Assembly (NCBI GenBank): GCA_019352055.1
Contig: JABBOB010000028.1
Location: 1 to 38,185 of the forward strand
Length of the DNA: 38,185 bases
Direction: 5' to 3'
Source: Acidobacteriota bacterium
Lineage (GTDB): Bacteria; Actinomycetota; Actinomycetes; Actinomycetales; Microbacteriaceae
Below the pieces are notes generated by a model that ran no database searches, was not told where the DNA came from, and worked only from the letters and a program-made list of their open reading frames with translations. Position 1 is the stretch's first letter. Each line of letters starts with the position of its first letter. Below, in pieces: positions 30,101-38,168 of the stretch. The position numbers and the translations under genes were made by a program.

Positions 30101-31860
30101 CGGACGCTGCGGCGTTCGATCCCGAACGGCTGCTCGAGGCCCTCGACGAGCAGCAGCGGGCCGCGGCGGAGGCGCTCACCGGCTCCGTCTGCGTGCTCGC
30201 CGGCGCGGGGACCGGCAAGACGCGCACGATCACGCACCGCATCGCCTACGGCGTCGCCACCGGGGTGTTCCCTCCGAAGCGCGTGATGGCGCTCACCTTC
30301 ACGACGCGCGCCGCCGCCGAGCTCCGGGGCCGGCTCGCCGCGCTGGGCGCGCCCGGCATCGCGGCACGGACGTTCCACTCCGCCGCGCTGGCGCAGCTGA
30401 ACCACTTCTGGCCCCAGCTGATGGGCGCGCCGGCGCCGTCGATCCTCGACGCCAAGGCGCGACTGGTCGCCAAGGCGGCGGAGGGCCTCCGGATGCGGCT
30501 CGGCTCCGCGGCGCTGAGGGACGCGGCGGCGGAGATCGAGTTCCGCAAGACCGGTGCCATGAGCTTCGAGCGGTATGCCGCGGTCGCCGTGGACCGGGCC
30601 CTCCCGGAAGGGTTCGACATCGACGCCATGGTTGCGCTGCAGCAGCGCTACGAGACGGTGAAGGACGAGCAGCGGATGCTCGACTTCGAGGATGTCCTGC
30701 TCGCCACCGCGGGGATGATCGAGTCGGAGCCGGCGGTGGCGACGGAGGTGCGCGAGCAGTACCGCTTCTTCACGGTCGACGAGTACCAGGACGTGTCTCC
30801 CGCCCAGCAGGGGCTGCTCGAGGCGTGGCTCGGCGACCACACCGACGTCTGCGTCGTCGGCGATGCGAGCCAGACGATCTACTCGTTCGCGGGCGCGCAG
30901 GCCGACTACCTCCTCCGCTTCGGCGAACGGCCGGGCGCCGCGGTCGTGCGGCTCGAGCACAACTACCGGTCGGTCGACGGCGTGGTGCGGGCGGCGAACG
31001 CGCTGATGACCGGTCGACGCGGAGCGCTGACCCTGAGCGCGGTGCGGCACAGTGCTGATCCGCGGGAGCCGCCGCTGACCGTCCGCGACTACGCGGACGA
31101 CGCGGACGAGGCGGCGGGGGTCGCGCAGGCGGTCGCCGCGCAGATCGCCGCGGGGACGGCGCCGGCCGACATCGCCGTCCTGGTGCGGATCAACGCCCAG
31201 GCCGCGGTGCTCGAGCAGGCGTTCGCAGCGCAGGGCGTCCCGGTGACCACCGGCAAGGCGCGGCGCTACTTCGAGCAGCCCGTGGTGCGGAAGTCCATCG
31301 AGCTGCTCCGTGCCGCGGTGCAGGCGCGGCTCGACGAGCCGCTCGTGAAATCGGTGAGCGACGCCCTCCGCCAGCTCGGGCACACGCACCACGCCCCCCA
31401 GGGGCCCGGTGAGCAGCGCACGCAGTGGGAGCTGCTGGACGCGCTGGGAACGCTCGCCGAGCAGGCGCCCGCCGGGACGACCCTGCCGGGCTTCGTCGCC
31501 GAGCTCGCCGAGCGTGCCGCCGCGCAGCACGAGCCCCCGGTGAGCGCCGTCTCCGTGCTCACGCTGCACGCCGCGAAGGGGCTCGAGTGGCCGGTCGTGC
31601 ACCTCATCGGCTGCTCGGAGGGTCTGCTGCCGATCTCCTACGCGACGACGCTCGCGGAGGTGGAGGAGGAGCGGCGGCTGCTCTACGTCGGCATCACGCG
31701 GGCGCGGGACCGGCTTCGCGTGTCGTGGGCGAGGTCCGCGGCGCCGCGACCGGGGGATCGGCGTCCGTCCCGTTTCCTGTCCGAGCTGGGACCGACGGTG
31801 CAGGTCCATTCGGGGACCGGCACGAGCAGCGCTCGTGCCAGGGCCGGGGCACGCGGCTGA
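30097..31860 (+). CDS. uvrD2: UvrD2-like superfamily 1 DNA helicase, short form
   Basis: A 587-residue SF1A helicase that unwinds DNA 3' to 5'. Motifs are intact: Walker A GAGTGKT (Lys41), LTFTTRAA, motif II VDEYQDV (228-232), VGDASQTIYSFAGA, LEHNYRS, LTLHAAKGLEW and VGITRARDRL. Mycobacterial UvrD2 is about 700 residues, with a tetracysteine segment and an HRDC domain at the C-terminus. Here the protein stops soon after motif VI and has neither. The GTG overlaps the nudC stop (GTGA), as in the nudC-uvrD2 pair of mycobacteria. Its last 167 bp are also read on the other strand by the next gene. Confidence 0.92.
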   Translation: MTDAAAFDPERLLEALDEQQRAAAEALTGSVCVLAGAGTGKTRTITHRIAYGVATGVFPPKRVMALTFTTRAAAELRGRLAALGAPGIAARTFHSAALAQLNHFWPQLMGAPAPSILDAKARLVAKAAEGLRMRLGSAALRDAAAEIEFRKTGAMSFERYAAVAVDRALPEGFDIDAMVALQQRYETVKDEQRMLDFEDVLLATAGMIESEPAVATEVREQYRFFTVDEYQDVSPAQQGLLEAWLGDHTDVCVVGDASQTIYSFAGAQADYLLRFGERPGAAVVRLEHNYRSVDGVVRAANALMTGRRGALTLSAVRHSADPREPPLTVRDYADDADEAAGVAQAVAAQIAAGTAPADIAVLVRINAQAAVLEQAFAAQGVPVTTGKARRYFEQPVVRKSIELLRAAVQARLDEPLVKSVSDALRQLGHTHHAPQGPGEQRTQWELLDALGTLAEQAPAGTTLPGFVAELAERAAAQHEPPVSAVSVLTLHAAKGLEWPVVHLIGCSEGLLPISYATTLAEVEEERRLLYVGITRARDRLRVSWARSAAPRPGDRRPSRFLSELGPTVQVHSGTGTSSARARAGARG

Positions 31861-32551
31861 CCGTGCCGTCCGGGGCGACGCGGATCGCAGTGCCCTCCAG
31901 ACCGGTTTCGCAGCCCGTTCGCAGCAGGTCGAGCGCGTCGCCGAGCGCGCCGCACGCGATCAGCCGCGTGCGGATCGAGGTCGCGGTCCTCGCGGGACCG
32001 CGGCGCATCAGCTGGCTCGCGATCGCGCGCCACGTCGGGTCGTCGAGCCGGTGCTCCTCGGCGCAGCGCAGGCACGGTGTGCGGCCCGGGACGACGAACG
32101 GCCCGACGACCGCCGACTGATCCCCGAACACGACGGCGACGTGCGGCACGTCCTCGGCGAGCCTGCGCACGGTGTCGGCCGGGGGGACCAGGTGGTGCGC
32201 GACCACGATCACGACGTCCGGGGTGCCGACCGCCGCAGGACCGAACCACGGGCGCACCACCTCCGCGACGTCCGGCGGTCCGTCGACGGCGACGCGCAGC
32301 GGTGGAGCGTCGGCCGTCCCGTGGACCAGCACGGGGGAGAGGAGGGCGAGCAGTCCGTCCAGGTCATCCAGACCGGCCTCCTTCGCGACCGTCTCGAGTC
32401 TGCGCCGGTCCGCGCCCGGCATCAGCGCGTGCAGCACCCGCTCCGCACCGGCAGGCACGTCGTCGAGCACCGCGAGGGCCGGGTCGTGCCCGAACTGGAG
32501 GCTGTCCGGCGTCCGCCAAAGGGGCGCGGCAGCGGGGTCGATGCGCAGCAC
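31694..32551 (-). CDS. ThiF/cyclodehydratase-like protein (Rv3196-like), overlapping uvrD2
   Basis: A 285-residue protein resembling the leader-binding/ThiF-like family related to TOMM cyclodehydratases and found beside uvrD2 in Actinobacteria. The middle has a Rossmann-like pattern (DVVIVVAHHLV near 112-122). Two zinc-type cysteine pairs follow: PCLRCAEEHRLDDPTW (Cys160, Cys163) and HERCSC (Cys242, Cys244). There is no adenylation motif of an active E1, no linked precursor peptide and no dehydrogenase. The GTG at 32551 has no clear SD. The frame has no stop until 31694, so the gene overlaps the 3' end of convergent uvrD2 by 167 bp; Cys242 and Cys244 lie within the overlap. Confidence 0.75.
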   Translation of the reverse strand: MLRIDPAAAPLWRTPDSLQFGHDPALAVLDDVPAGAERVLHALMPGADRRRLETVAKEAGLDDLDGLLALLSPVLVHGTADAPPLRVAVDGPPDVAEVVRPWFGPAAVGTPDVVIVVAHHLVPPADTVRRLAEDVPHVAVVFGDQSAVVGPFVVPGRTPCLRCAEEHRLDDPTWRAIASQLMRRGPARTATSIRTRLIACGALGDALDLLRTGCETGLEGTAIRVAPDGTVSRVPRPWHERCSCRSPNGPAPSVPARTGNGTDADPPVAAPRTSPTTREAGPAPA

Positions 32552-32669
32552 CCCGGCATCGTGCCCGCTCCGCCGAGGCCGTGCGGCGCGCTCTCCACAA
32601 CCTCGCCGTCGACACGCGTTCTGGCGGGGCGGAGCCGCCGCCGGAGCTCCGTGACGACGACGATCCGGC

Positions 32670-34010
32670 TCACACGGGAGGGGGCGGGTCGTCCCCGCGC
32701 AGCATCTCCTCGATCTCGCGATCGACGTCGTCCTGCTGGGGCTCCGTCGCCGTCAGGCGCGCGATGAGCGCGTCCGGAGCGTCGATGTCCTCGGCGGTGG
32801 GCAGCAGGTCCGGATGCGACCAGAGCGCATCGCGCCCTGCGCTTCCGAGGGCGTCCGTCACCCTCCGCCACATCGCGGCGGCCTCGCGCAGTCGGCGCGG
32901 CCGCAGCTCGAGGCCGACCAGCGTGGCGAACGCCTGCTCGCCCGGCCCGCCCGTCGCGCGGCGGCGGCGCACGGTCTCCGCGATCGCGCCGGACTTCGGC
33001 AGCCGTGCGGTGGCATCCGCGGTGACGACGTCGACCCAGCCCTCGACGAGCGCGAGCGTCGTCTCGAGTCGGGCGAGCGCCGCCTCCTGCGACTCGCTCT
33101 TCGGCGGGATCAGCTCACCCGAGGAGAACGCCTCCTTGAGCCGTTCGGTGTCGGTCGGGTCGAACCCCTCCGCGAAGCGCTGCACCTGGTCGATGTCCAC
33201 GCCGAGGTCGCGGGAGAAGTCGGCGATGGTGCTCGTGAGCCCCAGCCGCAGCCACCGCGCGTGCCGGAAGAGGCGAGCGTGCGCGAGCTCGCGGACCGCG
33301 AGGTACAGCTGGATCTGCTGCTGGTCGATGTCGAGGCCGTCGCCGAACGCGGCGAGGTTCTGCGGCAGGAGCGCCGCCTTGCCGTCGGGCAGCAGCGGCA
33401 CCCCGACGTCGCCCCCGGAGACCACGTCCGCGGCGAGGCCGCCCACGACGGCGCCGAGCTGGGCGGCGAAGATGGTTCCGCAGACCTGCTGCAGCATGCG
33501 GCCGGCGTCGGGGACGCGTGCGGCGAGCTCCCCGGCGATCTCCGGAGGGATCTGCTCGGTGAATACGCTGGTGAGCGAGTCGGCGATGCGCAGCGCGACC
33601 GGCTCGGCGAGCTGGATCCAGAACGGCATGGTCTGACGGATCCACTGGGTCCGAGTCAGTGTCCCCGGGGACTCCGGCAAGGTGTCGAACACGGTGGACT
33701 CGTCCAGCCACAGCCCCGCCACCGAGAACGCCTGGGTGACCTCGGAGGTCTGCTGGTCGGTCGCGGACAGCGTCCCCGCGCCCGCAGCCGCGATCGCCTG
33801 ATCGGTCGCGATCGACCAGTCGATCTTCCCGTCGGGGTTCTGCATCGCCTGCCGCAGCTGCGCCATCAGCTGCTCGAGCCCCGCAGCACCGCCGGGGAGC
33901 CCCATCGCCTTCGCGAGCGCCGCGGTGTCCGGCGCACCTCCGCCCGCCATCATCCGGCGCAGCATCTCCTGCAGGTCCGGTTCGGACCCTTCCTCGGGCT
34001 CATCGGCCAT
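32670..34010 (-). CDS. DUF2342 zincin-like putative metalloprotease
   Basis: A 446-residue cytoplasmic protein of the actinobacterial DUF2342 family (zincin-like, Rv3195 type). The N-terminus contains an acidic segment, DLQEMLRRMMAGG, and the centre ADVVSGGDVGVPLLPDGKAALLPQN (split by family-conserved glycines). The helix that would carry a zincin motif reads VRELAHARLFRHARWLRLGL, with Glu241 and His244. A canonical HExxH is not formed because Arg240 stands where His is expected, so proteolytic activity is doubtful. The ATG at 34010 lies 6 nt after TAGCGT on the minus strand. It is divergent from the PDZ protease with only 20 bp between. Confidence 0.88.
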   Translation of the reverse strand: MADEPEEGSEPDLQEMLRRMMAGGGAPDTAALAKAMGLPGGAAGLEQLMAQLRQAMQNPDGKIDWSIATDQAIAAAGAGTLSATDQQTSEVTQAFSVAGLWLDESTVFDTLPESPGTLTRTQWIRQTMPFWIQLAEPVALRIADSLTSVFTEQIPPEIAGELAARVPDAGRMLQQVCGTIFAAQLGAVVGGLAADVVSGGDVGVPLLPDGKAALLPQNLAAFGDGLDIDQQQIQLYLAVRELAHARLFRHARWLRLGLTSTIADFSRDLGVDIDQVQRFAEGFDPTDTERLKEAFSSGELIPPKSESQEAALARLETTLALVEGWVDVVTADATARLPKSGAIAETVRRRRATGGPGEQAFATLVGLELRPRRLREAAAMWRRVTDALGSAGRDALWSHPDLLPTAEDIDAPDALIARLTATEPQQDDVDREIEEMLRGDDPPPPV

Positions 34011-34030
34011 GCGTTTACGCTAGGCGCTCC
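34011..34030. promoter_or_regulatory. 20-bp bidirectional promoter with symmetric -10
   Basis: TTTACGCTAGG contains TACGCT on the plus strand (34016-34021) and TAGCGT on the minus strand (34022-34017), offset by one base. The minus -10 is 6 nt from the DUF2342 ATG, and the plus -10 is 9 nt from the PDZ protease ATG. Confidence 0.65.
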
Positions 34031-35149
34031 ATGCAGGCTCCACGGTCGCGTTCGCTCGACGCGCACACCCGACTGTCCGCCGTCTCGGTGGTCGTCGGGA
34101 TCGCCGTGCTCCTGGTGCTCGTGGTCGCGCTGCTCCCGTCGCCCTACGCCGTCGAGCAGCCCGGGCCGGTCTACGACACGCTCGGCTCGAGCGGCACCGG
34201 CAAGGACCGGGCACCGCTCATCTCCATCCCGGGCAGGACGACCTACCCGACGACCGGGCACCTCGACCTGCTGACGGTCTCGGTGCTCGGCGACGTGTCC
34301 TCCGGGCCCTCCTGGCTCGACCTCGCGGAGGCGTGGCTCGACCCGACGAAGGCGGTCATCCCGCTCGAGGAGGTGTTCCCCCAGGGCGTCACACAGCAGC
34401 AGGCCGACCAGCAGAGCACCGACGAGATGACGGCCTCGCAGCAGAGCGCGATCTCGGCCGCGCTCACGCAGCTCGGCTACGCCGTACGGGGGAACGTCAC
34501 GATCGGCACCGTGGAGCCGGGATCGGCCGCCTCCGGCGTCCTGCAGCCGGGCGACGTCGTGACGAAGTACGACGGCAGGGCGATCCAGGACTCGTGCTCG
34601 CTCCAGGACGCGGTGCTCGCCGGAGGCGCGACCGCCGGGTCGATCGTCGTGACGCGCGACGGCACCTCCCGCACGATCGCCATCACTCCGAAGCGGGTGC
34701 CCGACGGCAGCGGAGGCACGCGGCCGCTGCTCGGGGTCACGACGTCGTCGCACATCGTTCCGCCGTTCACGGTGCGGCTCCGCATCAACGACGTCGGCGG
34801 GCCGTCCGCGGGGCAGATGTTCGCCCTCGGCATCATCGACAAGCTGACGCCCGGCTCGCTGACCGGCGGGAGGCACGTGGCCGGCACCGGCACGATCTGC
34901 GGGGACGGCCAGGTCGGGGCGATCGGCGGGATCGTGCAGAAGATGGCGGCCGCACGGGCTGCGGGGGCGACGCTCTTCCTCGCGCCGAGGGCCAACTGCG
35001 ACGAGGTCGTCGGGCACATCCCGAGCGGTCTCGATGTCGTTCCTGTGGAGACCCTCTCCGACTCCCTCGACGCACTGGAACACCTGCGTGATCAGGGATC
35101 GACGGCGGGTCTGCCGACCTGCGGCGCACGGGTAGGCTCGGCCGGGTGA
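34031..35149 (+). CDS. Membrane-anchored PDZ and Lon-type (S16) serine protease
   Basis: A 372-residue protein (Rv3194c/YlbL type). One N-terminal membrane helix (about 15-37) anchors it with the rest outside. A PDZ domain (about 155-230, with GSAASGVLQPGDVVTKYDG) is followed by a Lon-like S16 protease domain. The catalytic dyad is visible: Ser259 in GGPSAGQMFALG and Lys304 in GGIVQKMAAARAAGA. It probably cleaves membrane or secreted proteins. The ATG at 34031 is close behind the shared symmetric -10. Its stop overlaps the UPF0182 start as GTGA, and an internal -10 for UPF0182 lies in its last codons. Confidence 0.94.
   Translation: MQAPRSRSLDAHTRLSAVSVVVGIAVLLVLVVALLPSPYAVEQPGPVYDTLGSSGTGKDRAPLISIPGRTTYPTTGHLDLLTVSVLGDVSSGPSWLDLAEAWLDPTKAVIPLEEVFPQGVTQQQADQQSTDEMTASQQSAISAALTQLGYAVRGNVTIGTVEPGSAASGVLQPGDVVTKYDGRAIQDSCSLQDAVLAGGATAGSIVVTRDGTSRTIAITPKRVPDGSGGTRPLLGVTTSSHIVPPFTVRLRINDVGGPSAGQMFALGIIDKLTPGSLTGGRHVAGTGTICGDGQVGAIGGIVQKMAAARAAGATLFLAPRANCDEVVGHIPSGLDVVPVETLSDSLDALEHLRDQGSTAGLPTCGARVGSAG
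35133..35138 (+). promoter_or_regulatory. Internal -10 box for UPF0182, leaderless type
   Basis: TAGGCT lies inside the last codons of the PDZ protease gene and is followed by 7 nt and the GTG at 35146. UPF0182 can then be made both from the upstream mRNA and from its own leaderless transcript. Confidence 0.55.
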
Positions 35150-38052
35150 CGACGCAGGCAGCAGCGCCGGCACGACGCCGACGCGCGGTACTCGCGATCA
35201 CCCTGGGCGTTGTGGTCGTGCTCCTCATCGGGTTCTTCCTCTTCGCGGGGCTCTACACCGACGCCCTCTGGTTCGGGCAGCTGGGCTACTCGCCCGTGCT
35301 CTACACGGAGTGGGTCTCGATCGCGGGCCTCTTCCTGATCGGATTCCTCGGGATGGCCGCCCCGGTGCTCCTGACGATCCAGCTCGCGTATCGGCTCCGG
35401 CCCGTGTATGCGAAGCTCACCGCCCAGCTCGACCGGTACCAGCAGGTCATCGAGCCGCTCCGCCGCGTCGTGATGATCGGCGCCCCTGTCGTCGTCGGCC
35501 TCTTCGCCGGGGTCTCCGCGGCCGCGCGCTGGCAGTCGATCCTGCTGCTCCTGCACGCGCAGCCCGTCGGCAAGACGGATCCCGTCTTCCATCTCGACAT
35601 CGGGTTCTACCTCTTCATCCTGCCCGCGCTGCACGGGATCGTCGGATTCGCGTCCGCTGTGCTCGTCGTCTCCACGATCGCGGCGCTCGCGACCTCGTAC
35701 CTCTACGGGGGCATCCGCATCGTCGGCCGGGACGTCCGCATCTCCCGCGCCGCGCGCGTGCAGCTCTCGGTCACCGTCGCGGTCTTCCTGATCCTGCAGG
35801 CGGTCAGCCTGTACCTGGACCAGTTCACGACGCTCTACGACACCAGCACGGGCGGCCTGTTCACCGGTGCGGCGTACGCGGATGTCAACGCGGTCATCCC
35901 CGGCCGGCTGATCCTCGCCGTGTGTGCCCTGCTGGTCGCCGCGCTGTTCGTCGTGACCGCCGTGATCGGTCGCTGGCGCCTGCCGCTCATCGGCACCGCG
36001 CTCCTGGTCGTCGCCTCCATCGTCGTCGGCTCCGTGTTCCCGTGGGCGATGTGGAACCTGCAGGTGAAGCCGAACGAAGGCGGCCTGGAGCGCTCGTACA
36101 TCACCAACGCGATCTCGGCGACGCAGGACGCCTACGGCCTCTCGGGTGTGAAGCAGATCCCGTACAACGCGTCGACGACGGCGCAGCAGGGCGCCCTCTC
36201 CGCGGATGCGCAGACGACCGCGAACATCCGCATCATCGACCCCAGCGTGGTCTCGCCGACGTTCGCGCAGCTGCAGCAGTTCAAGCAGTACTACAGCTTC
36301 CCGCCGTTCCTCGATGTCGACCGGTACACCATCGGCGGCACGTCGCAGGATGCGGTCGTGGCGGTGCGGGAGCTGAACCAGAACGGCCTGCAGACCCCCT
36401 CCGCGTACAACAACACGTTCGTCTACACGCACGGCTACGGCCTGGTCGCCGCGTACGGCAACCAGCGGACGAGCGACGGCGCCCCGTCGTTCTTCGAGTC
36501 GAACATCCCGGCTCAGGGCCCGCTCGACATCCAGCAGCCGGGGATCTACTTCGGCGAGGCTTCGCCGACGTTCTCCGTGGTTGGTGCGCCGAAGGGCACG
36601 AAGCCGATCGAGCTCGACTACGTCAGCGGGAACGCCGCGAACGGCACGCAGAACAACACCACGTACAACGCGACGGGAGCGGGCGAGGGCGGCCCCAACA
36701 TCGGCAACCTCTTCAACCGCCTCGTCTACGCGCTGAAGTTCTCCTCCGACCAGATCCTGCTCTCGGGCGCGGTGAACTCGCAGTCGCAGATCCTCTACGA
36801 CCGCAGCCCGATCGACCGGGTGCAGAAGGTCGCCCCGTACCTGACGCTCGACTCCGACCCGTACCCGACGGTGGTGAACGGCCGCATCGTGTGGGTGGTC
36901 GACGGCTACACCACGTCCTCGAGCTACCCGTACTCGGCCAGCCAGAGCCTCTCGGACGCGCTGTCGAACTCGAACACGAACACGGCGGCGACCTACGCGA
37001 CGGATCAGATCAACTACATCCGGAACTCCGTGAAGGCGACCGTCGACGCCTACACCGGCAAGGTGACGCTCTACGCCTGGGATGCGAAGGACCCGGTGCT
37101 GAAGGCGTGGCAGAGCATCTTCCCGTCGACGGTGCAGCCGATGGCGGACATGAGCGCTCAGCTCATCAGCCACGTGCGCTACCCGGAGGACATGTTCCGC
37201 GTGCAGCGGGCGATCCTCGGCAAGTACCACGTCAGCAATCCGACGTCGTGGTACCAGGGCGACGAGCAGTGGAAGACCCCGACGGATCCGTCCTCCTCCG
37301 CGGCGAACGAGAGCAACACGCAGCAGCCGCCGTACTACCTGACGATGAAGCTCCCGGGCCAGTCGAGTCCGACGTTCTCGCTCTACTCGACGTACATCCC
37401 CAACGCGACCACGAGCAGCTCCAACGCTCCGTTGACGGGGTACCTCGCCGTCGACGCGGACGCGGGCTCGACCGCGGGGCAGAAGCGGGCGGATTACGGG
37501 CAGCTGCGGATCCTCGTGCTGCCGCGCAACTCGGTCGTGTCCGGCCCGACGCAGGTGCAGGCGCAGTTCCAGTCGAACGCGACGATCAAGTCGCAGCTGA
37601 ACCTGTTGAACATCGGCGGCAGTGGTGGCTCGAACGTCATCTACGGAAACCTGCTCACCATCCCGGTAGCCGGCGGCCTGCTCTACGTGGAGCCCGTCTA
37701 TGTGAAGTCGACGTCGGCGTCGTCCTACCCGCTGCTGCGGAAGGTGCTGACCTCGTTCGGGAACAACGTGGCCTTCGAGGACACGCTCGACCTGTCGCTG
37801 AAATCCCTGTTCAACGGCAACTCGGGAACCAGCACGCCTGACCAGTCAGCGGGGTCCGGCGGATCGACGACAACCCCGACGAGTCCCAGCAGGCCCACGG
37901 ACAACGCCGCGCTGCAGAAGGCGCTGGCTCAGGCGAAGGCGGCCCTCGCGGCCCGTCAGGCCGCGTATGCGAAGAACGATCTGGTGGCAGCCGCCAACGC
38001 GGACAAGGAACTCCAGGCTGCCATCGCCGCCGCGCTGGCGGCGCAGGGCTGA
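35146..38052 (+). CDS. UPF0182 large membrane protein
   Basis: A 968-residue protein of unknown function, widespread in Actinobacteria (Rv3193c type) and cyanobacteria. The N-terminal 320 residues hold seven predicted membrane helices (beginning at about 17, 57, 105, 160, 203, 258 and 285). A large extracytoplasmic domain of about 600 residues follows, rich in Ser, Thr, Asn and Tyr, with family segments such as SRNGTR-like turns, VRYPEDMFRVQ and YLTMKLPGQSSPTFSLYS. The C-terminus (about 895-968) is a low-complexity TPTSP linker and an alanine-rich helix that may be a coiled coil. GTG start overlaps the PDZ protease stop. The link to a membrane protease suggests an envelope role; none is proven. 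Confidence 0.93.
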   Translation: MTTQAAAPARRRRAVLAITLGVVVVLLIGFFLFAGLYTDALWFGQLGYSPVLYTEWVSIAGLFLIGFLGMAAPVLLTIQLAYRLRPVYAKLTAQLDRYQQVIEPLRRVVMIGAPVVVGLFAGVSAAARWQSILLLLHAQPVGKTDPVFHLDIGFYLFILPALHGIVGFASAVLVVSTIAALATSYLYGGIRIVGRDVRISRAARVQLSVTVAVFLILQAVSLYLDQFTTLYDTSTGGLFTGAAYADVNAVIPGRLILAVCALLVAALFVVTAVIGRWRLPLIGTALLVVASIVVGSVFPWAMWNLQVKPNEGGLERSYITNAISATQDAYGLSGVKQIPYNASTTAQQGALSADAQTTANIRIIDPSVVSPTFAQLQQFKQYYSFPPFLDVDRYTIGGTSQDAVVAVRELNQNGLQTPSAYNNTFVYTHGYGLVAAYGNQRTSDGAPSFFESNIPAQGPLDIQQPGIYFGEASPTFSVVGAPKGTKPIELDYVSGNAANGTQNNTTYNATGAGEGGPNIGNLFNRLVYALKFSSDQILLSGAVNSQSQILYDRSPIDRVQKVAPYLTLDSDPYPTVVNGRIVWVVDGYTTSSSYPYSASQSLSDALSNSNTNTAATYATDQINYIRNSVKATVDAYTGKVTLYAWDAKDPVLKAWQSIFPSTVQPMADMSAQLISHVRYPEDMFRVQRAILGKYHVSNPTSWYQGDEQWKTPTDPSSSAANESNTQQPPYYLTMKLPGQSSPTFSLYSTYIPNATTSSSNAPLTGYLAVDADAGSTAGQKRADYGQLRILVLPRNSVVSGPTQVQAQFQSNATIKSQLNLLNIGGSGGSNVIYGNLLTIPVAGGLLYVEPVYVKSTSASSYPLLRKVLTSFGNNVAFEDTLDLSLKSLFNGNSGTSTPDQSAGSGGSTTTPTSPSRPTDNAALQKALAQAKAALAARQAAYAKNDLVAAANADKELQAAIAAALAAQG

Positions 38053-38074
38053 CGAACGCTCCTGTCGGGGGTGG

Positions 38075-38080
38075 TAGGCT
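38075..38080 (+). promoter_or_regulatory. -10 box of the initiator tRNA gene
   Basis: TAGGCT lies 11 nt before the mature 5' end of the tRNA, so transcription would start near 38087. No good -35 is visible. Confidence 0.5.
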
Positions 38081-38091
38081 TTCCCACGCAT

Positions 38092-38168
38092 CGCGGGGTG
38101 GAGCAGTTCGGTAGCTCGCTGGGCTCATAACCCAGAGGTCGTAGGTTCAAATCCTGCCCCCGCAACCA
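38092..38168 (+). tRNA. Initiator tRNA-fMet (anticodon CAT)
   Basis: A 77-nt cloverleaf. The acceptor stem CGCGGGG pairs with CCCCGCA except for the C1-A72 mismatch, the hallmark of initiator tRNA. The anticodon stem ends in three G-C pairs (CTGGG/CCCAG) around the CTCATAA loop, with CAT at 38126-38128. The T arm contains GGTTCAAATCC, and the 3' CCA is encoded (38166-38168). It stands alone behind the UPF0182 gene. Confidence 0.97.
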
